A DNA stretch of 7,745 bases from Aquirhabdus sp. (GCA_030150595.1 JASLFQ010000132.1:1-7745), one strand, 5' to 3'. Shown: positions 1 to 6,685, numbered from the stretch's first letter. The notes: generated from the sequence alone by a model not told the origin. Numbers and translations: made by a program.

Positions 1-333
1 CACAATCCCCTGCTGCGGCATATTGGATAATAGTGACAACCGTTCAGAAATAATGCTTTGATGAACGGACAATCGATCATAAGGCAAGGTTTCCCAATCG
101 GGAAACACATGTGGCGTCACACCAAAAAAACGTAACTCTTCATCAATGAGACTGACTTGTGCACTGTCTTTTGCCACCATCACAACCAGATGTTGTGATC
201 GCTTCACCAGTTCTGCCAAGACTAAAGATGGCAGTGCACCCTTCAGATTTCCTAGCCAGCGGCGTTCGCCAGCAGGAATCTGAATCAGCGTTTCGGTGAT
301 CTGGTTCAGATCAGATAAGACAGCCAGTGTCAT
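1..333 (-). CDS. mfd: Transcription-repair coupling factor Mfd, N-terminal part (truncated by window edge)
   Basis: The first 111 codons are present and the gene runs off the left edge. Mfd is a cytoplasmic DNA translocase that removes RNA polymerase stalled at DNA lesions and recruits UvrA for nucleotide excision repair. The visible part is the UvrB-like N-terminal module. It contains an AGERRWLGNLKGA stretch near residues 22-34 and, near residue 80, the pattern DWETLPYDRLSVHQSIISER, which closely follows E. coli Mfd (DWETLPYDSFSPHQDIISSR). The helicase and RNA-polymerase-binding domains lie outside the window. The ATG at 333 is preceded by CAGGAG about six bases upstream, which supports this start. 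The gap of 79 bases to the next gene upstream shows no convincing terminator, so partial read-through from the lysS side is possible. Confidence 0.93.
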   Translation of the reverse strand, partial: MTLAVLSDLNQITETLIQIPAGERRWLGNLKGALPSLVLAELVKRSQHLVVMVAKDSAQVSLIDEELRFFGVTPHVFPDWETLPYDRLSVHQSIISERLSLLSNMPQQGIV

Positions 334-412
334 TTAATACTCCTGCTCTTCTTTTCAAATTTCTGAGCATTAGAAAGTTAACCTAAGCGCAAATTTCTCT
401 AAGGCTATTTTA

Positions 413-889
413 TCAACTCCACCCTTTCAAACGAGCTTGTTCGATCTGTTGAAGTTTATGGATTTTTTCAATATTGAATTGATTTAACTTAACATAGTCA
501 ACATGACGCGCAAAATATGGACCTAACCAACCATCTTCATGCGTGAACGCCATGGTCCAAGCAAAATTAGCAGGAAATACATAATAATCGGAATAAAAAA
601 CAAAAGAACTCAAAGGTTTGTTTTTAGTGGCAAAAGCTGATTTTCTATCATTTGATAATACGATGTATTCGGAAGCAACTTGCTTCTCATACTCCATTAT
701 CGCCTCGTTACCCGATAAACTTGGATAACGAGACGAACTAAAAATATGCCATAAATAGGCTTTTGTATTCACTCCAACTTTACTTATTGCAAATACATCA
801 ATCCATTGTTTGACGAGCGCAGCAACCTCATCCTGTGAAAAGTACAAGACATCTTCAGGTTGAGGTAACTGCAAAGTTTCTCTTGCCAT
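413..889 (-). CDS. Uncharacterised cytoplasmic protein downstream of lysS (possibly DUF4275-like)
   Basis: This is a complete 158-residue protein of unknown function. It has no signal peptide, membrane segment or recognisable catalytic motif. It is rich in aromatic residues, with notable stretches LWHIFSS (residues 46-52), FYSDYYVFPANFAWTMAFTHEDG (98-120) and GPYFARH (123-129), and it ends in a helical basic tail (140-156). The WH-F-S and F-WT---HEDG--GPYF layout recalls the DUF4275 family from memory. That assignment is tentative. The ATG at 889 has AAGAGGTT just upstream, and only 8 bases separate it from the lysS stop, so it is probably translated from the lysS transcript. Its codons look more A/T-rich than those of lysS, which may mean it is a later insertion into this locus. 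No function is proposed. Confidence 0.8.
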   Translation of the reverse strand: MARETLQLPQPEDVLYFSQDEVAALVKQWIDVFAISKVGVNTKAYLWHIFSSSRYPSLSGNEAIMEYEKQVASEYIVLSNDRKSAFATKNKPLSSFVFYSDYYVFPANFAWTMAFTHEDGWLGPYFARHVDYVKLNQFNIEKIHKLQQIEQARLKGWS

Positions 890-897
890 GTAACCTC

Positions 898-2460
898 TTA
901 ACCTTCTTTACGTCTCATATGCGGGAACAAAATCACATCACGAATACTTGCTGCATCTGCAAACAACATCACTAAACGGTCGATACCAATCCCCTCACCG
1001 GCTGTCGGTGGCAAGCCATATTCTAGTGCTTCAACAAAGTCCGCATCATAGTGCATCGCTTCATCATCACCTGCATCCTTCTCAGCAACTTGCTGACGGA
1101 AGCGTTCAGCTTGATCGATTGGATCATTCAACTCACTGAAACCATTCGCCAACTCGCGTCCACCAATAAAGAATTCAAAGCGATCCGTAATATGCGGATT
1201 ATGATCATTACGACGTGCCAGCGGTGAAGTTTCCGCTGGATATTCTGTAATGAAAGTCGGCTGGCGAAGTTTGGTTTCAACAGTTTCTTCAAACACGATG
1301 GTTTGTAATTTACCCAAACCGAAACCTTCTTTGACTTTTTCTTTCAACACGGTCTGTACAAAATTCGCCAAGAACGCACGATCTTGCACTTGCTCAGCAC
1401 TAATCTCTGGATTGTGCTCACGAATTGCATCCGCCATAGAAATTTTCTTGTATGGCCCTTTGAAGCTAAACACTTCGCCTTGATAAGGCACATCGGTTGA
1501 ACCTAAGATTTGCAGCGCCAAATGCTCCAGCATATCTTCAGTCAGCTTCATCAAATCCTTATAATCCGCATACGCTTGATAGAACTCAATCATCGTAAAT
1601 TCAGGATTGTGGCGAGTTGAAACACCTTCGTTACGGAAGTTACGGTTGATTTCAAATACTCGTTCAAAACCACCAACCACCAAGCGCTTCAGGTAAAGTT
1701 CAGGCGCGATACGTAAATACAACTCCATATCCAGCGCATTGTGATGCGTTGCAAAAGGACGCGCGGCTGCACCACCAGGGATGATATGCATCATTGGCGT
1801 TTCAACTTCCATATAGCGTTCATTCAGCAAGAACTGACGAATGCCTGAAATCACTTGTGCGCGGATTTTAAAGGTTTTACGGGTGTCATCATTCGTGATC
1901 AAATCAAGATGACGTGCACGATATTTCGCCTCGGTATCACTTAAGCCGTGGAATTTATCAGGCAATGGACGCAATGATTTTGTCAGCAACTCAACGCTTG
2001 TTGCGTGAACAGATAGCTCGCCCATTTTGGTACGGAATACATAACCTTCAACGCCAACGATATCGCCTAAATCCCACGTTTTGAAATCATCATAAACAGC
2101 TTCATCAATATCATTTTTAGACACGTAAATCTGAATGCGTCCACTCATATCCTGAATAGTCAGGAAACTCGCCTTGCCCATCACGCGTTTCAACATCACA
2201 CGACCAGCAAGTTGCACAACAACTTTATCGCCTTCGACGAATTGTTCTTGAGCAACATCTTTATACGTATCATGCAAATCTTGCGCGTAATGATTACGAC
2301 GAAAAGTATTCGGGAATGCATTGCCGCCTGTTAAAGCGGTCTTTTCTTGAATAGATTTAAGCTTGGCATGACGTTGGGCAATCATTTCATTAACTGATAC
2401 TTGCGGCTCTGTAGTCACTGATTTTTCAGAGTTTGCTGGAAATTGCCCTTGCTGCGTCAT
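898..2460 (-). CDS. lysS: Lysyl-tRNA synthetase, class II
   Basis: The 520-residue enzyme activates lysine with ATP and charges tRNA-Lys in the cytoplasm. An N-terminal OB-fold anticodon-binding domain spans roughly residues 78-160 ([29 protein letters not shown]). The class II catalytic domain follows from about residue 178. Motif 1 is around 212-236 ([19 protein letters not shown]). Motif 2 is [21 protein letters not shown] at 275-295. Motif 3 is [13 protein letters not shown] at 488-500. The length is close to E. coli LysS (505); the extra residues are a low-complexity N-terminal stretch before the conserved [11 protein letters not shown] (47-57). The ATG at 2460 has AAGAGA about seven bases upstream. 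M26 is a possible but less likely alternative. The 158-residue gene follows 8 bases after the stop and looks co-transcribed. Confidence 0.97.
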   Translation of the reverse strand: MTQQGQFPANSEKSVTTEPQVSVNEMIAQRHAKLKSIQEKTALTGGNAFPNTFRRNHYAQDLHDTYKDVAQEQFVEGDKVVVQLAGRVMLKRVMGKASFLTIQDMSGRIQIYVSKNDIDEAVYDDFKTWDLGDIVGVEGYVFRTKMGELSVHATSVELLTKSLRPLPDKFHGLSDTEAKYRARHLDLITNDDTRKTFKIRAQVISGIRQFLLNERYMEVETPMMHIIPGGAAARPFATHHNALDMELYLRIAPELYLKRLVVGGFERVFEINRNFRNEGVSTRHNPEFTMIEFYQAYADYKDLMKLTEDMLEHLALQILGSTDVPYQGEVFSFKGPYKKISMADAIREHNPEISAEQVQDRAFLANFVQTVLKEKVKEGFGLGKLQTIVFEETVETKLRQPTFITEYPAETSPLARRNDHNPHITDRFEFFIGGRELANGFSELNDPIDQAERFRQQVAEKDAGDDEAMHYDADFVEALEYGLPPTAGEGIGIDRLVMLFADAASIRDVILFPHMRRKEG

Positions 2461-2561
2461 GGTGTATCTCTTGATGATCTAAATGAAGTCGGGAAATGCG
2501 TCGAAGCGATGTAAAAGCTATAACGACAAAACAAAGTAAAACGTTAAAAAATTTAGCGGCA

Positions 2562-2570
2562 AGAATAGCA
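2562..2570 (-). promoter_or_regulatory. Candidate lysS promoter (extended -10)
   Basis: Read on the minus strand this is TGC-TATTCT, an extended -10 element about 100 bases upstream of the lysS ATG. The -35 region upstream (ATGAAT at 18 bp) is weak. A second weaker candidate, TATAGC at 2517-2522, lies nearer the gene. The assignment rests on consensus match only. Confidence 0.35.
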
Positions 2571-2623
2571 GATTTAAGACCTTAATTCATGCTGAACAGT
2601 ATGCTTAGGTTTGTTATCCGCAT

Positions 2624-2653
2624 AAAAAAACACCCACATTTCGCGGGTGTTTT
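2624..2653 (-). terminator. Rho-independent terminator of gpx
   Basis: A perfect 9-bp stem pairs AAAACACCC (2627-2635) with GGGTGTTTT (2645-2653) around a 9-base loop. On the minus strand it is followed by an unbroken run of seven T. It sits 33 bases past the gpx stop and separates gpx from lysS. Confidence 0.88.
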
Positions 2654-2685
2654 CATTAAACAGCAAATACAGGCGTCAGATAATA

Positions 2686-3171
2686 TTAAGCATTCAATGC
2701 TTTTTCAATATCGCCAATCATTGATTCTGGTTTGGTTGTTGGTGCATAACGGTCAATCACATTGCCATCTTTGCCAACCAAGAACTTGGTGAAATTCCAT
2801 TTAACTGACTCGCTACCCAAGATGCCTTTGGCTTCTTTTGTCAGGAATTTATAGAGTGGATGCGCATCACTACCATTCACATCAATCTTGGCAAACATTG
2901 GAAAACTCACGCCATAATTGCGTTGGCAGAATTCACCAATTTCGCTATTTGCACCTGGATCTTGTGACGCAAATTGATTACAGGGAAAACCAAGAACAAC
3001 CAAGCCTTTGTCTTGATATTCTTTAAAAACGTGTTCCAAGCCTTCAAATTGCGGCGTAAAGCCACATTTGCTTGCCGTGTTCACAATCAGAAGAACCTTG
3101 CCGCGATAATCTGCAAAACTTTGATCGCCGCCTTCTAGTTTTTCTGCGCTGAAATCATAAATGCTTGTCAT
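2686..3171 (-). CDS. gpx: Glutathione/thioredoxin-type peroxidase (Gpx family)
   Basis: The 161-residue protein belongs to the glutathione peroxidase family, which reduces hydrogen peroxide and organic hydroperoxides in the cytoplasm. The peroxidatic residue is Cys36 in [11 protein letters not shown]; it is cysteine, not selenocysteine. Gln70, Trp125 and Asn126 ([10 protein letters not shown]) complete the catalytic tetrad. Cys64 lies in the signature GFPCNQF and Cys82 in GEFCQRNYG. Cys82 is the resolving position in thioredoxin-dependent members such as yeast Gpx3, so the electron donor is more likely thioredoxin than glutathione; this is an inference. There is no signal peptide. The ATG at 3171 has AAGGAAG upstream. 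msrB lies 156 bases upstream on the same strand with no obvious terminator between, so the two may be partly co-transcribed. A strong terminator follows gpx. Confidence 0.95.
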   Translation of the reverse strand: MTSIYDFSAEKLEGGDQSFADYRGKVLLIVNTASKCGFTPQFEGLEHVFKEYQDKGLVVLGFPCNQFASQDPGANSEIGEFCQRNYGVSFPMFAKIDVNGSDAHPLYKFLTKEAKGILGSESVKWNFTKFLVGKDGNVIDRYAPTTKPESMIGDIEKALNA

Positions 3172-3327
3172 GTAAATCTTCCTTTAAATTAAAGTGTTCA
3201 TTCAAAAATATGAATTCAACTATCTGGATACCTGACCGAGATTAGACCTAGTTCACCGAGTCTGCAATCCCTAACTATCAACTCGACGTTCATAAATTCT
3301 CAAAAATGCAAACGACTAAGACAGCAA

Positions 3328-3723
3328 TTACTTTTCTTCAAGATTTAAACAGGCTGAATTAATGCAATAACGCAAACCACCCGCATCCCGCGGTCCATCA
3401 TTAAACACGTGCCCTAAGTGTGACCCACAGTGATGACAAGTCACTTCTGTACGAATCATACCGTGACTTAAATCACGATGTTCATCAACGCTATCGCCTT
3501 CTAATGGGCGCGTAAAACTCGGCCAACCGCAACCTGAATCAAACTTATCATCAGAGCGGAACAATTCAGTATTACAGCCTTTACAGCGATACACACCTTC
3601 AGTCTTAGTATCCCAATAAACACCTGAAAACGCAGGCTCCGTACCTTTCTGGCGAAGGATACGAAACTCATCAGCCGTAAGCTCTTGTCGCCACTCTTGA
3701 TCAGTTTTATTCACTGTAGGCAT
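3328..3723 (-). CDS. msrB: Peptide-methionine (R)-S-oxide reductase MsrB
   Basis: The 131-residue enzyme reduces methionine-R-sulfoxide in proteins, repairing oxidative damage. There is no signal peptide, so it acts in the cytoplasm. Numbered from the ATG at 3723, a structural zinc site is formed by Cys47/Cys50 (YRCKGC) and Cys96/Cys99 (CHHC). The catalytic residue is Cys120 in GGLRYCINSAC. Cys65 in SGCGWPSF is the likely resolving residue. The HLGHVFNDGP signature is present. Start choice: an in-frame TTG at 3741 would add six residues, but AAGGAG lies six bases before the ATG at 3723 and would fall inside that longer reading. The ATG is therefore preferred. The next gene on the strand is the peroxidase gpx, which fits a joint oxidative-stress role. 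Confidence 0.95.
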   Translation of the reverse strand: MPTVNKTDQEWRQELTADEFRILRQKGTEPAFSGVYWDTKTEGVYRCKGCNTELFRSDDKFDSGCGWPSFTRPLEGDSVDEHRDLSHGMIRTEVTCHHCGSHLGHVFNDGPRDAGGLRYCINSACLNLEEK

Positions 3724-3768
3724 AGGTTTCTCCTTATTCAAATCAATCTAAAATCTGACCTTTAATGT

Positions 3769-3797
3769 GCCATATTTTCAACTAATACGTGTGTTAA
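3769..3797 (-). promoter_or_regulatory. Candidate msrB promoter
   Basis: On the minus strand TTAACA (-35-like, 3792-3797) is followed after 17 bases by TATGGC (-10-like, 3769-3774), about 45 bases upstream of the msrB ATG. The -10 match is poor, so this is only the best candidate in the region. Confidence 0.3.
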
Positions 3798-3940
3798 ATC
3801 GGTTAATTAAACAGACCCATAGGTTCCGAATTAAAAAGCACACAACTATCAATCAAAATACGACAGATAGTCGAATTATTTAATCGAAATTTACATAAAA
3901 ATACACAACAATAAGTATGACAGATATATATCAATCATCC
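3798..3940. other. AT-rich divergent spacer between msrB and the aminotransferase
   Basis: This is the middle of a 305-base gene-free interval. It has no open frame of note. It contains an inverted repeat ACTATC (3845-3850) / GATAGT (3866-3871) and two copies of GACAGATA (from 3862 and 3919). These could be regulator sites for either flanking gene, but in such AT-rich sequence they may also be chance. Confidence 0.35.
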
Positions 3941-3944
3941 ATTT

Positions 3945-3955
3945 TGCTATAGAAT
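3945..3955 (+). promoter_or_regulatory. Candidate promoter of the alaA-like gene (extended -10)
   Basis: The sequence TGC-TATAGAAT is an extended -10 element. No good -35 is seen, as is usual for extended -10 promoters. Transcription would begin near 3961, giving a leader of roughly 68 bases before the ATG at 4029. This supports transcription that includes the N-terminal extension. Confidence 0.5.
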
Positions 3956-3968
3956 ACTCAATATGTAT

Positions 3969-3993
3969 CGTGCAAAAATCAATTTTTAGCACG
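3969..3993 (+). promoter_or_regulatory. Leader hairpin of the alaA-like gene
   Basis: CGTGC (3969-3973) pairs with GCACG (3989-3993), and the stem can continue through AAAAA/TTTTT with one bulged A, leaving a four-base loop. Six T residues (4000-4005) follow after a six-base interval. It falls in the predicted leader and resembles a weak attenuator. No leader peptide is apparent. Confidence 0.35.
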
Positions 3994-4028
3994 TCACACT
4001 TTTTTAATAGATTTTAGAGCGATCTCAA

Positions 4029-5576
4029 ATGTATTTCGTCAACAAGAAAAACCACATCCAAGTTCTTGTTTATTCTGGTTATGATAACGAGAAGAAAAGA
4101 GCTACGTCTAAAAATTTGGGTACATTCAAGACAGATACTTACGCACTATCTACCGTACTGGAAAACAATATTGTGATTCTGCCAGATGATGACGATGCAA
4201 CCAGAAGTCTGAAAACAGAATATCGCATGCAAATTGAATCAAAAATAGATGAGCTAAAACAATCATCTAACTTAAGAGAACCTTTGCAGAATTTACGAAA
4301 GAATGTTTCACAAACCGCTGTATCACCCATGACCTCACCTAAAATCAAGAGCCCTATCATGTCACGTCAAATCGGTAAATCCTCAAAACTCGATAAAGTC
4401 TGTTACGACATTCGCGGACCATTGCTGAAAGCGGCGACGGCGATGGAAGAACAAGGGCATAAGATCATTAAACTGAATATCGGCAACCCTGCAACATTTG
4501 GATTTGAAGCACCACAAGAAATTTTGTCAGATATTGCATTGAATCTTCCAAATGCAGTCGGCTACAGCGACTCGAAAGGTATTTTCTCTGCACGTAAAGC
4601 AGTGTTGCAGTATTACCAACAAAAAGGCATGCAAGACGCTGTAAACGTGAATGACGTTTATATTGGCAATGGCGTGTCTGAACTCATCGTCATGTCGATG
4701 CAAGCGTTGCTGAATACTGGCGATGAAATGTTGATTCCAATGCCCGACTACCCGCTATGGACTGCATCTGTGAATCTGGCTGGCGGTCAGGCGGTTCACT
4801 ATAAATGTGATGAAGAAAATCATTGGTATCCTGATATTGCTGACATGGAAGCGAAAATCACAGCACACACGCGCGGTATTGTGATCATCAATCCTAACAA
4901 TCCAACAGGCTCTGTCTACCCACGTCATATATTGCAGCAGATGGTTGATTTAGCACGTAAACACGATTTGATTTTGTTTGCTGATGAAATCTACGACAAA
5001 ATCATTTATGACGGCATCGAGCAAGTCTCTGTCGCAACACTTGCGTCTGACTTGTTGTGTATTACTTTCAATGGGTTGTCAAAATCACATCGCGTGGCAG
5101 GTTTCCGTTCAGGTTGGATGTTGATTTCAGGCAACAAATCCAAAGCTGCCGACTACATCGAAGGCTTGGATATGCTCGCCTCTATGCGCTTATGTGCCAA
5201 TGTCCAAGCACAATATGCGATTCAGACTGCGCTGGGTGGTTACCAAAGCATTAATGATCTCATTCGTCCAGGTGGACGTTTATATGAACAACGTAATATC
5301 GCATGGCAAATGCTGAACGAAATCCCTGGCGTTTCCTGCGTAAAACCTGAAGGTGCACTGTATTGCTTCCCTCGCTTAGATCCTAAAATCTATCCAATAG
5401 AAGATGATACAAACTTTATGCTGGAATTACTGAAAGCCGAAAAAGTATTACTGGTACAAGGAACTGGCTTTAACTGGCCAACACCAGATCATTTCCGCGT
5501 GGTGTTCTTGCCTGCGGAAAGTGAGTTAAAAGAAGCAATGACACGCATCGGGCGCTTTTTGGCGACAAAACGCTAA
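4029..5576 (+). CDS. alaA: AlaA-like glutamate-pyruvate aminotransferase with 110-residue N-terminal extension
   Basis: Residues 111-515 are a PLP-dependent fold-type I aminotransferase, very close to E. coli AlaA, which makes alanine from pyruvate and glutamate. Matching stretches include SSKLDKVCYDIRGP (118-131), GNGVSELI (213-220), the PNNPTG loop (289-294), ADEIYDK (318-324), the PLP lysine Lys352 in FNGLSKSHRVAGFR, and Arg490 (DHFRVV) for the substrate carboxylate. Residues 1-110 have no counterpart in E. coli AlaA. They begin MYFVNKKNHIQVLVYSGYD, have a charged helical part (about 61-79) and end in a basic Pro/Ser-rich linker (91-118). The start at 4029 has only a weak AGAG upstream. 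An internal ATG at 4359 has AAGAG seven bases upstream and would give exactly 405 residues, the AlaA length. The longer frame is unbroken and follows a plausible promoter. A terminator follows. Confidence 0.9.
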   Translation: MYFVNKKNHIQVLVYSGYDNEKKRATSKNLGTFKTDTYALSTVLENNIVILPDDDDATRSLKTEYRMQIESKIDELKQSSNLREPLQNLRKNVSQTAVSPMTSPKIKSPIMSRQIGKSSKLDKVCYDIRGPLLKAATAMEEQGHKIIKLNIGNPATFGFEAPQEILSDIALNLPNAVGYSDSKGIFSARKAVLQYYQQKGMQDAVNVNDVYIGNGVSELIVMSMQALLNTGDEMLIPMPDYPLWTASVNLAGGQAVHYKCDEENHWYPDIADMEAKITAHTRGIVIINPNNPTGSVYPRHILQQMVDLARKHDLILFADEIYDKIIYDGIEQVSVATLASDLLCITFNGLSKSHRVAGFRSGWMLISGNKSKAADYIEGLDMLASMRLCANVQAQYAIQTALGGYQSINDLIRPGGRLYEQRNIAWQMLNEIPGVSCVKPEGALYCFPRLDPKIYPIEDDTNFMLELLKAEKVLLVQGTGFNWPTPDHFRVVFLPAESELKEAMTRIGRFLATKR

Positions 5577-5594
5577 ACGTCAGAATTCAATCAG

Positions 5595-5619
5595 AACCAC
5601 ACCACTGCGTGTGGTTTTT
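5595..5619 (+). terminator. Rho-independent terminator of the alaA-like gene
   Basis: A perfect 8-bp stem pairs AACCACAC (5595-5602) with GTGTGGTT (5609-5616) around a six-base loop and runs into five T residues. It begins 18 bases after the aminotransferase stop codon. Confidence 0.9.
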
Positions 5620-5659
5620 CAATTTTATAAATGAATGAACACCTTCTTTTATTTAGATA

Positions 5660-5690
5660 GTGTGATAAAACATCACATTATTCATCACAC
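5660..5690. promoter_or_regulatory. Nested inverted repeat upstream of the DUF1566 gene
   Basis: TGTGAT-AAAAC-ATCACA (5661-5677) is a perfect 6-bp dyad. The left arm, extended to GTGTGAT (5660-5666), also pairs with a second copy ATCACAC (5684-5690). The half-sites resemble CRP/Vfr TGTGA/TCACA, but the spacing is seven bases rather than the usual six. A regulator binding site is plausible. It lies about 100-130 bases before the start codon. Confidence 0.4.
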
Positions 5691-5790
5691 TTACCTACCA
5701 CTTATAGCAATATACCGCCTATCTTTACTTTTATGAGCGGCTCTTTTTGCTCAAGAAAAGAACTATCACGATTAAAGAATGTAGGGTCAT

Positions 5791-6336
5791 ATGCACAAAA
5801 ATTTAACATTGAGTTTGTTAGTCACTGCGTTGTCTTTAAGCGCTATGAATACAATCGTGTTTGCTGATGAAAGCACGTCTTCAGCAAATGTGGCACAAGT
5901 ACAAAACCCAGAACTTTCTCTAGATGCTCAAGGTTTATGGCAAGACCCTAATAGTAAGCTTATTTGGTCACGCTGTTCACTCGGTCAAGCTTGGACAGGT
6001 CGTGAATGCACAGGAACGCCAGAACAATTGACGTGGAAAGATGCCAAAGAAGCCGCTAAGAATGTCCAAATCGCAGGAAAAAATGATTGGCGCCTACCTA
6101 CACTTTATGAACTAAAATCGTTAAAACTTAGAGATGCGGGAAACCCAGAAACGGATAAATATCCATGGTTTTATAAACCTGATGGCGCTGATGGGTATGG
6201 TTGGTACTGGTCTTCAACACCTTATAGTTTTTTTGGCGGAAGCTACGCTTGGGCAGTCGATTTAGACACAGGCAAAGGTGATTACATTGATAAAGAAAGA
6301 AATGTACGTCTATTTGTAGTACGTTCGCCTAAATAG
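5791..6336 (+). CDS. Secreted DUF1566 (Lcl C-terminal-like) domain protein
   Basis: The 181-residue precursor has a Sec signal peptide (residues 1-25, basic MHKN start, hydrophobic LTLSLLVTALSLSAM, probable cleavage after IVFA). It is therefore periplasmic or outer-surface. The mature part matches the DUF1566 pattern seen in many secreted proteins. GLWQDPNSKLIWSRCSLGQAW (48-68) is the typical 'D..tgLmW.rC..G' opening. TWKDAKEAA (81-89) and NDWRLPTLYELKSL (98-111) form the core, and YWSSTPY...AWAVDLDTG...VRLFVVR (139-178) closes it. Cys62 and Cys73 could form a disulfide. The biochemical role of this domain is not known; some family members occur in adhesin-like proteins. The ATG at 5791 has TAGGG upstream. 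No strong terminator follows, only a 6-bp dyad (CTAAAC/GTTTAG, 6394-6413) without a T run. Confidence 0.88.
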   Translation: MHKNLTLSLLVTALSLSAMNTIVFADESTSSANVAQVQNPELSLDAQGLWQDPNSKLIWSRCSLGQAWTGRECTGTPEQLTWKDAKEAAKNVQIAGKNDWRLPTLYELKSLKLRDAGNPETDKYPWFYKPDGADGYGWYWSSTPYSFFGGSYAWAVDLDTGKGDYIDKERNVRLFVVRSPK

Positions 6337-6393
6337 AGCACAGTAATATGCATGACTCTTCTATTGTATATATGACATAAGCTTCCACAAACT

Positions 6394-6413
6394 CTAAACA
6401 GTATGCAGTTTAG
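6394..6413 (+). repeat. Inverted repeat after the DUF1566 gene
   Basis: CTAAAC (6394-6399) and GTTTAG (6408-6413) form a perfect 6-bp dyad with an eight-base loop. No T run follows, so it is at best a weak terminator or processing hairpin. Confidence 0.35.
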
Positions 6414-6467
6414 GCAATCAAATGTGTGGATGTTGTTTCTAATAAGTAGCGCCTAATTTTTTGCACA

Positions 6468-6473
6468 TATACT
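6468..6473 (+). promoter_or_regulatory. Candidate promoter of the first mini-lipoprotein gene
   Basis: TATACT is a five-of-six -10 match. No good -35 lies at the right distance. Instead a 7-bp direct repeat GTAGCGC flanks the element, at 6446-6452 (over the -35 position) and 6481-6487 (at the predicted start). This is compatible with an activator or repressor site. Evidence is consensus match only. Confidence 0.4.
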
Positions 6474-6485
6474 AAAGTACGTAGC

Positions 6486-6515
6486 GCGAACGACTGCTTG
6501 TTTTAGTTCGCTTTT
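6486..6515 (+). promoter_or_regulatory. Terminator-like hairpin in the leader of the first mini-lipoprotein gene
   Basis: GCGAAC (6486-6491) pairs perfectly with GTTCGC (6506-6511) and is followed directly by TTTT (6512-6515). It lies just after the predicted transcription start and about 30 bases before the ATG at 6545. It could act as an attenuator, as an mRNA-stabilising 5' hairpin, or as a late terminator for the DUF1566 gene. The loop is 14 bases, so the structure is only moderately stable. Confidence 0.4.
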
Positions 6516-6544
6516 AGCGACTCCACTATTAAGGCGCATACATT

Positions 6545-6685
6545 ATGAATAAACTGATTATTCCTTTACTGATGCTTATGACTTTAAGTCTGAGCGGATG
6601 TATATTTGACCCATTTTATTGGGATCATCATGGCGGCGGTTGGGATCATCACGGTGGCGGCTGGGATCATCATCACGACGATTAA
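6545..6685 (+). CDS. Small His/Gly/Trp-rich lipoprotein (46 residues)
   Basis: Reading from the ATG at 6545 gives MNKLIIPLLMLMTLSLSGC, a compact lipoprotein signal with lipobox L16-S-G-C19. A mature part of only 28 residues follows. The residue after Cys is Ile, not Asp, which favours outer-membrane sorting. The mature chain is CIFDPFYW followed by two copies of WDHHGGG-type repeats and a final WDHHHDD, with seven histidines in total. Such a tail could bind Zn, Cu or Ni ions; that is inferred from composition. AAGG lies upstream in TTAAGGCGCATACATT. A second, related mini-lipoprotein gene starts 69 bases downstream. The repeat is encoded by three 21-base units (6620-6682), so tail length may vary between strains. 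No known family is recognised. Confidence 0.82.
   Translation: MNKLIIPLLMLMTLSLSGCIFDPFYWDHHGGGWDHHGGGWDHHHDD
6620..6682 (+). repeat. Three in-frame 21-base tandem repeats
   Basis: The units start at 6620, 6641 and 6662. Each begins TGGGATCATCA/T and encodes WDHH followed by GGG, GGG or HDD. Copies one and two differ at only three third-codon positions; copy three diverges in its second half. It behaves like a coding minisatellite. Confidence 0.85.

Noticed and set aside
948..1483. Plus-strand open frames at 948-1139 and 1250-1483
   Set aside because: They lie opposite lysS, whose class II synthetase motifs are unmistakable; the translations resemble no protein family and lack start signals.
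2589..3026. Plus-strand open frames at 2589-2792 and 2838-3026
   Set aside because: They run antisense to gpx and across its terminator, with no ribosome binding site or recognisable content.
3724..3741. TTG start at 3741 extending MsrB by six residues
   Set aside because: The ribosome binding site AAGGAG for the ATG at 3723 lies within this extension, and no ribosome binding site precedes the TTG.
4139..4360. Minus-strand frame of 73 codons opposite the aminotransferase extension
   Set aside because: The sense frame continues without interruption into a conserved enzyme and has a promoter; the antisense frame has no initiation signal.
5057..5254. Plus-strand 65-codon frame inside the aminotransferase
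   Set aside because: It overlaps the PLP-lysine region of the real frame and is an out-of-frame shadow.
5661..5677. Canonical CRP site
   Set aside because: The TGTGA and TCACA halves are seven bases apart, whereas the usual CRP/Vfr spacing is six; kept only as an unassigned dyad.
6620..6682. CRISPR-like or mobile repeat array
   Set aside because: The units are contiguous, in frame, and lie inside a small lipoprotein gene with no spacers.
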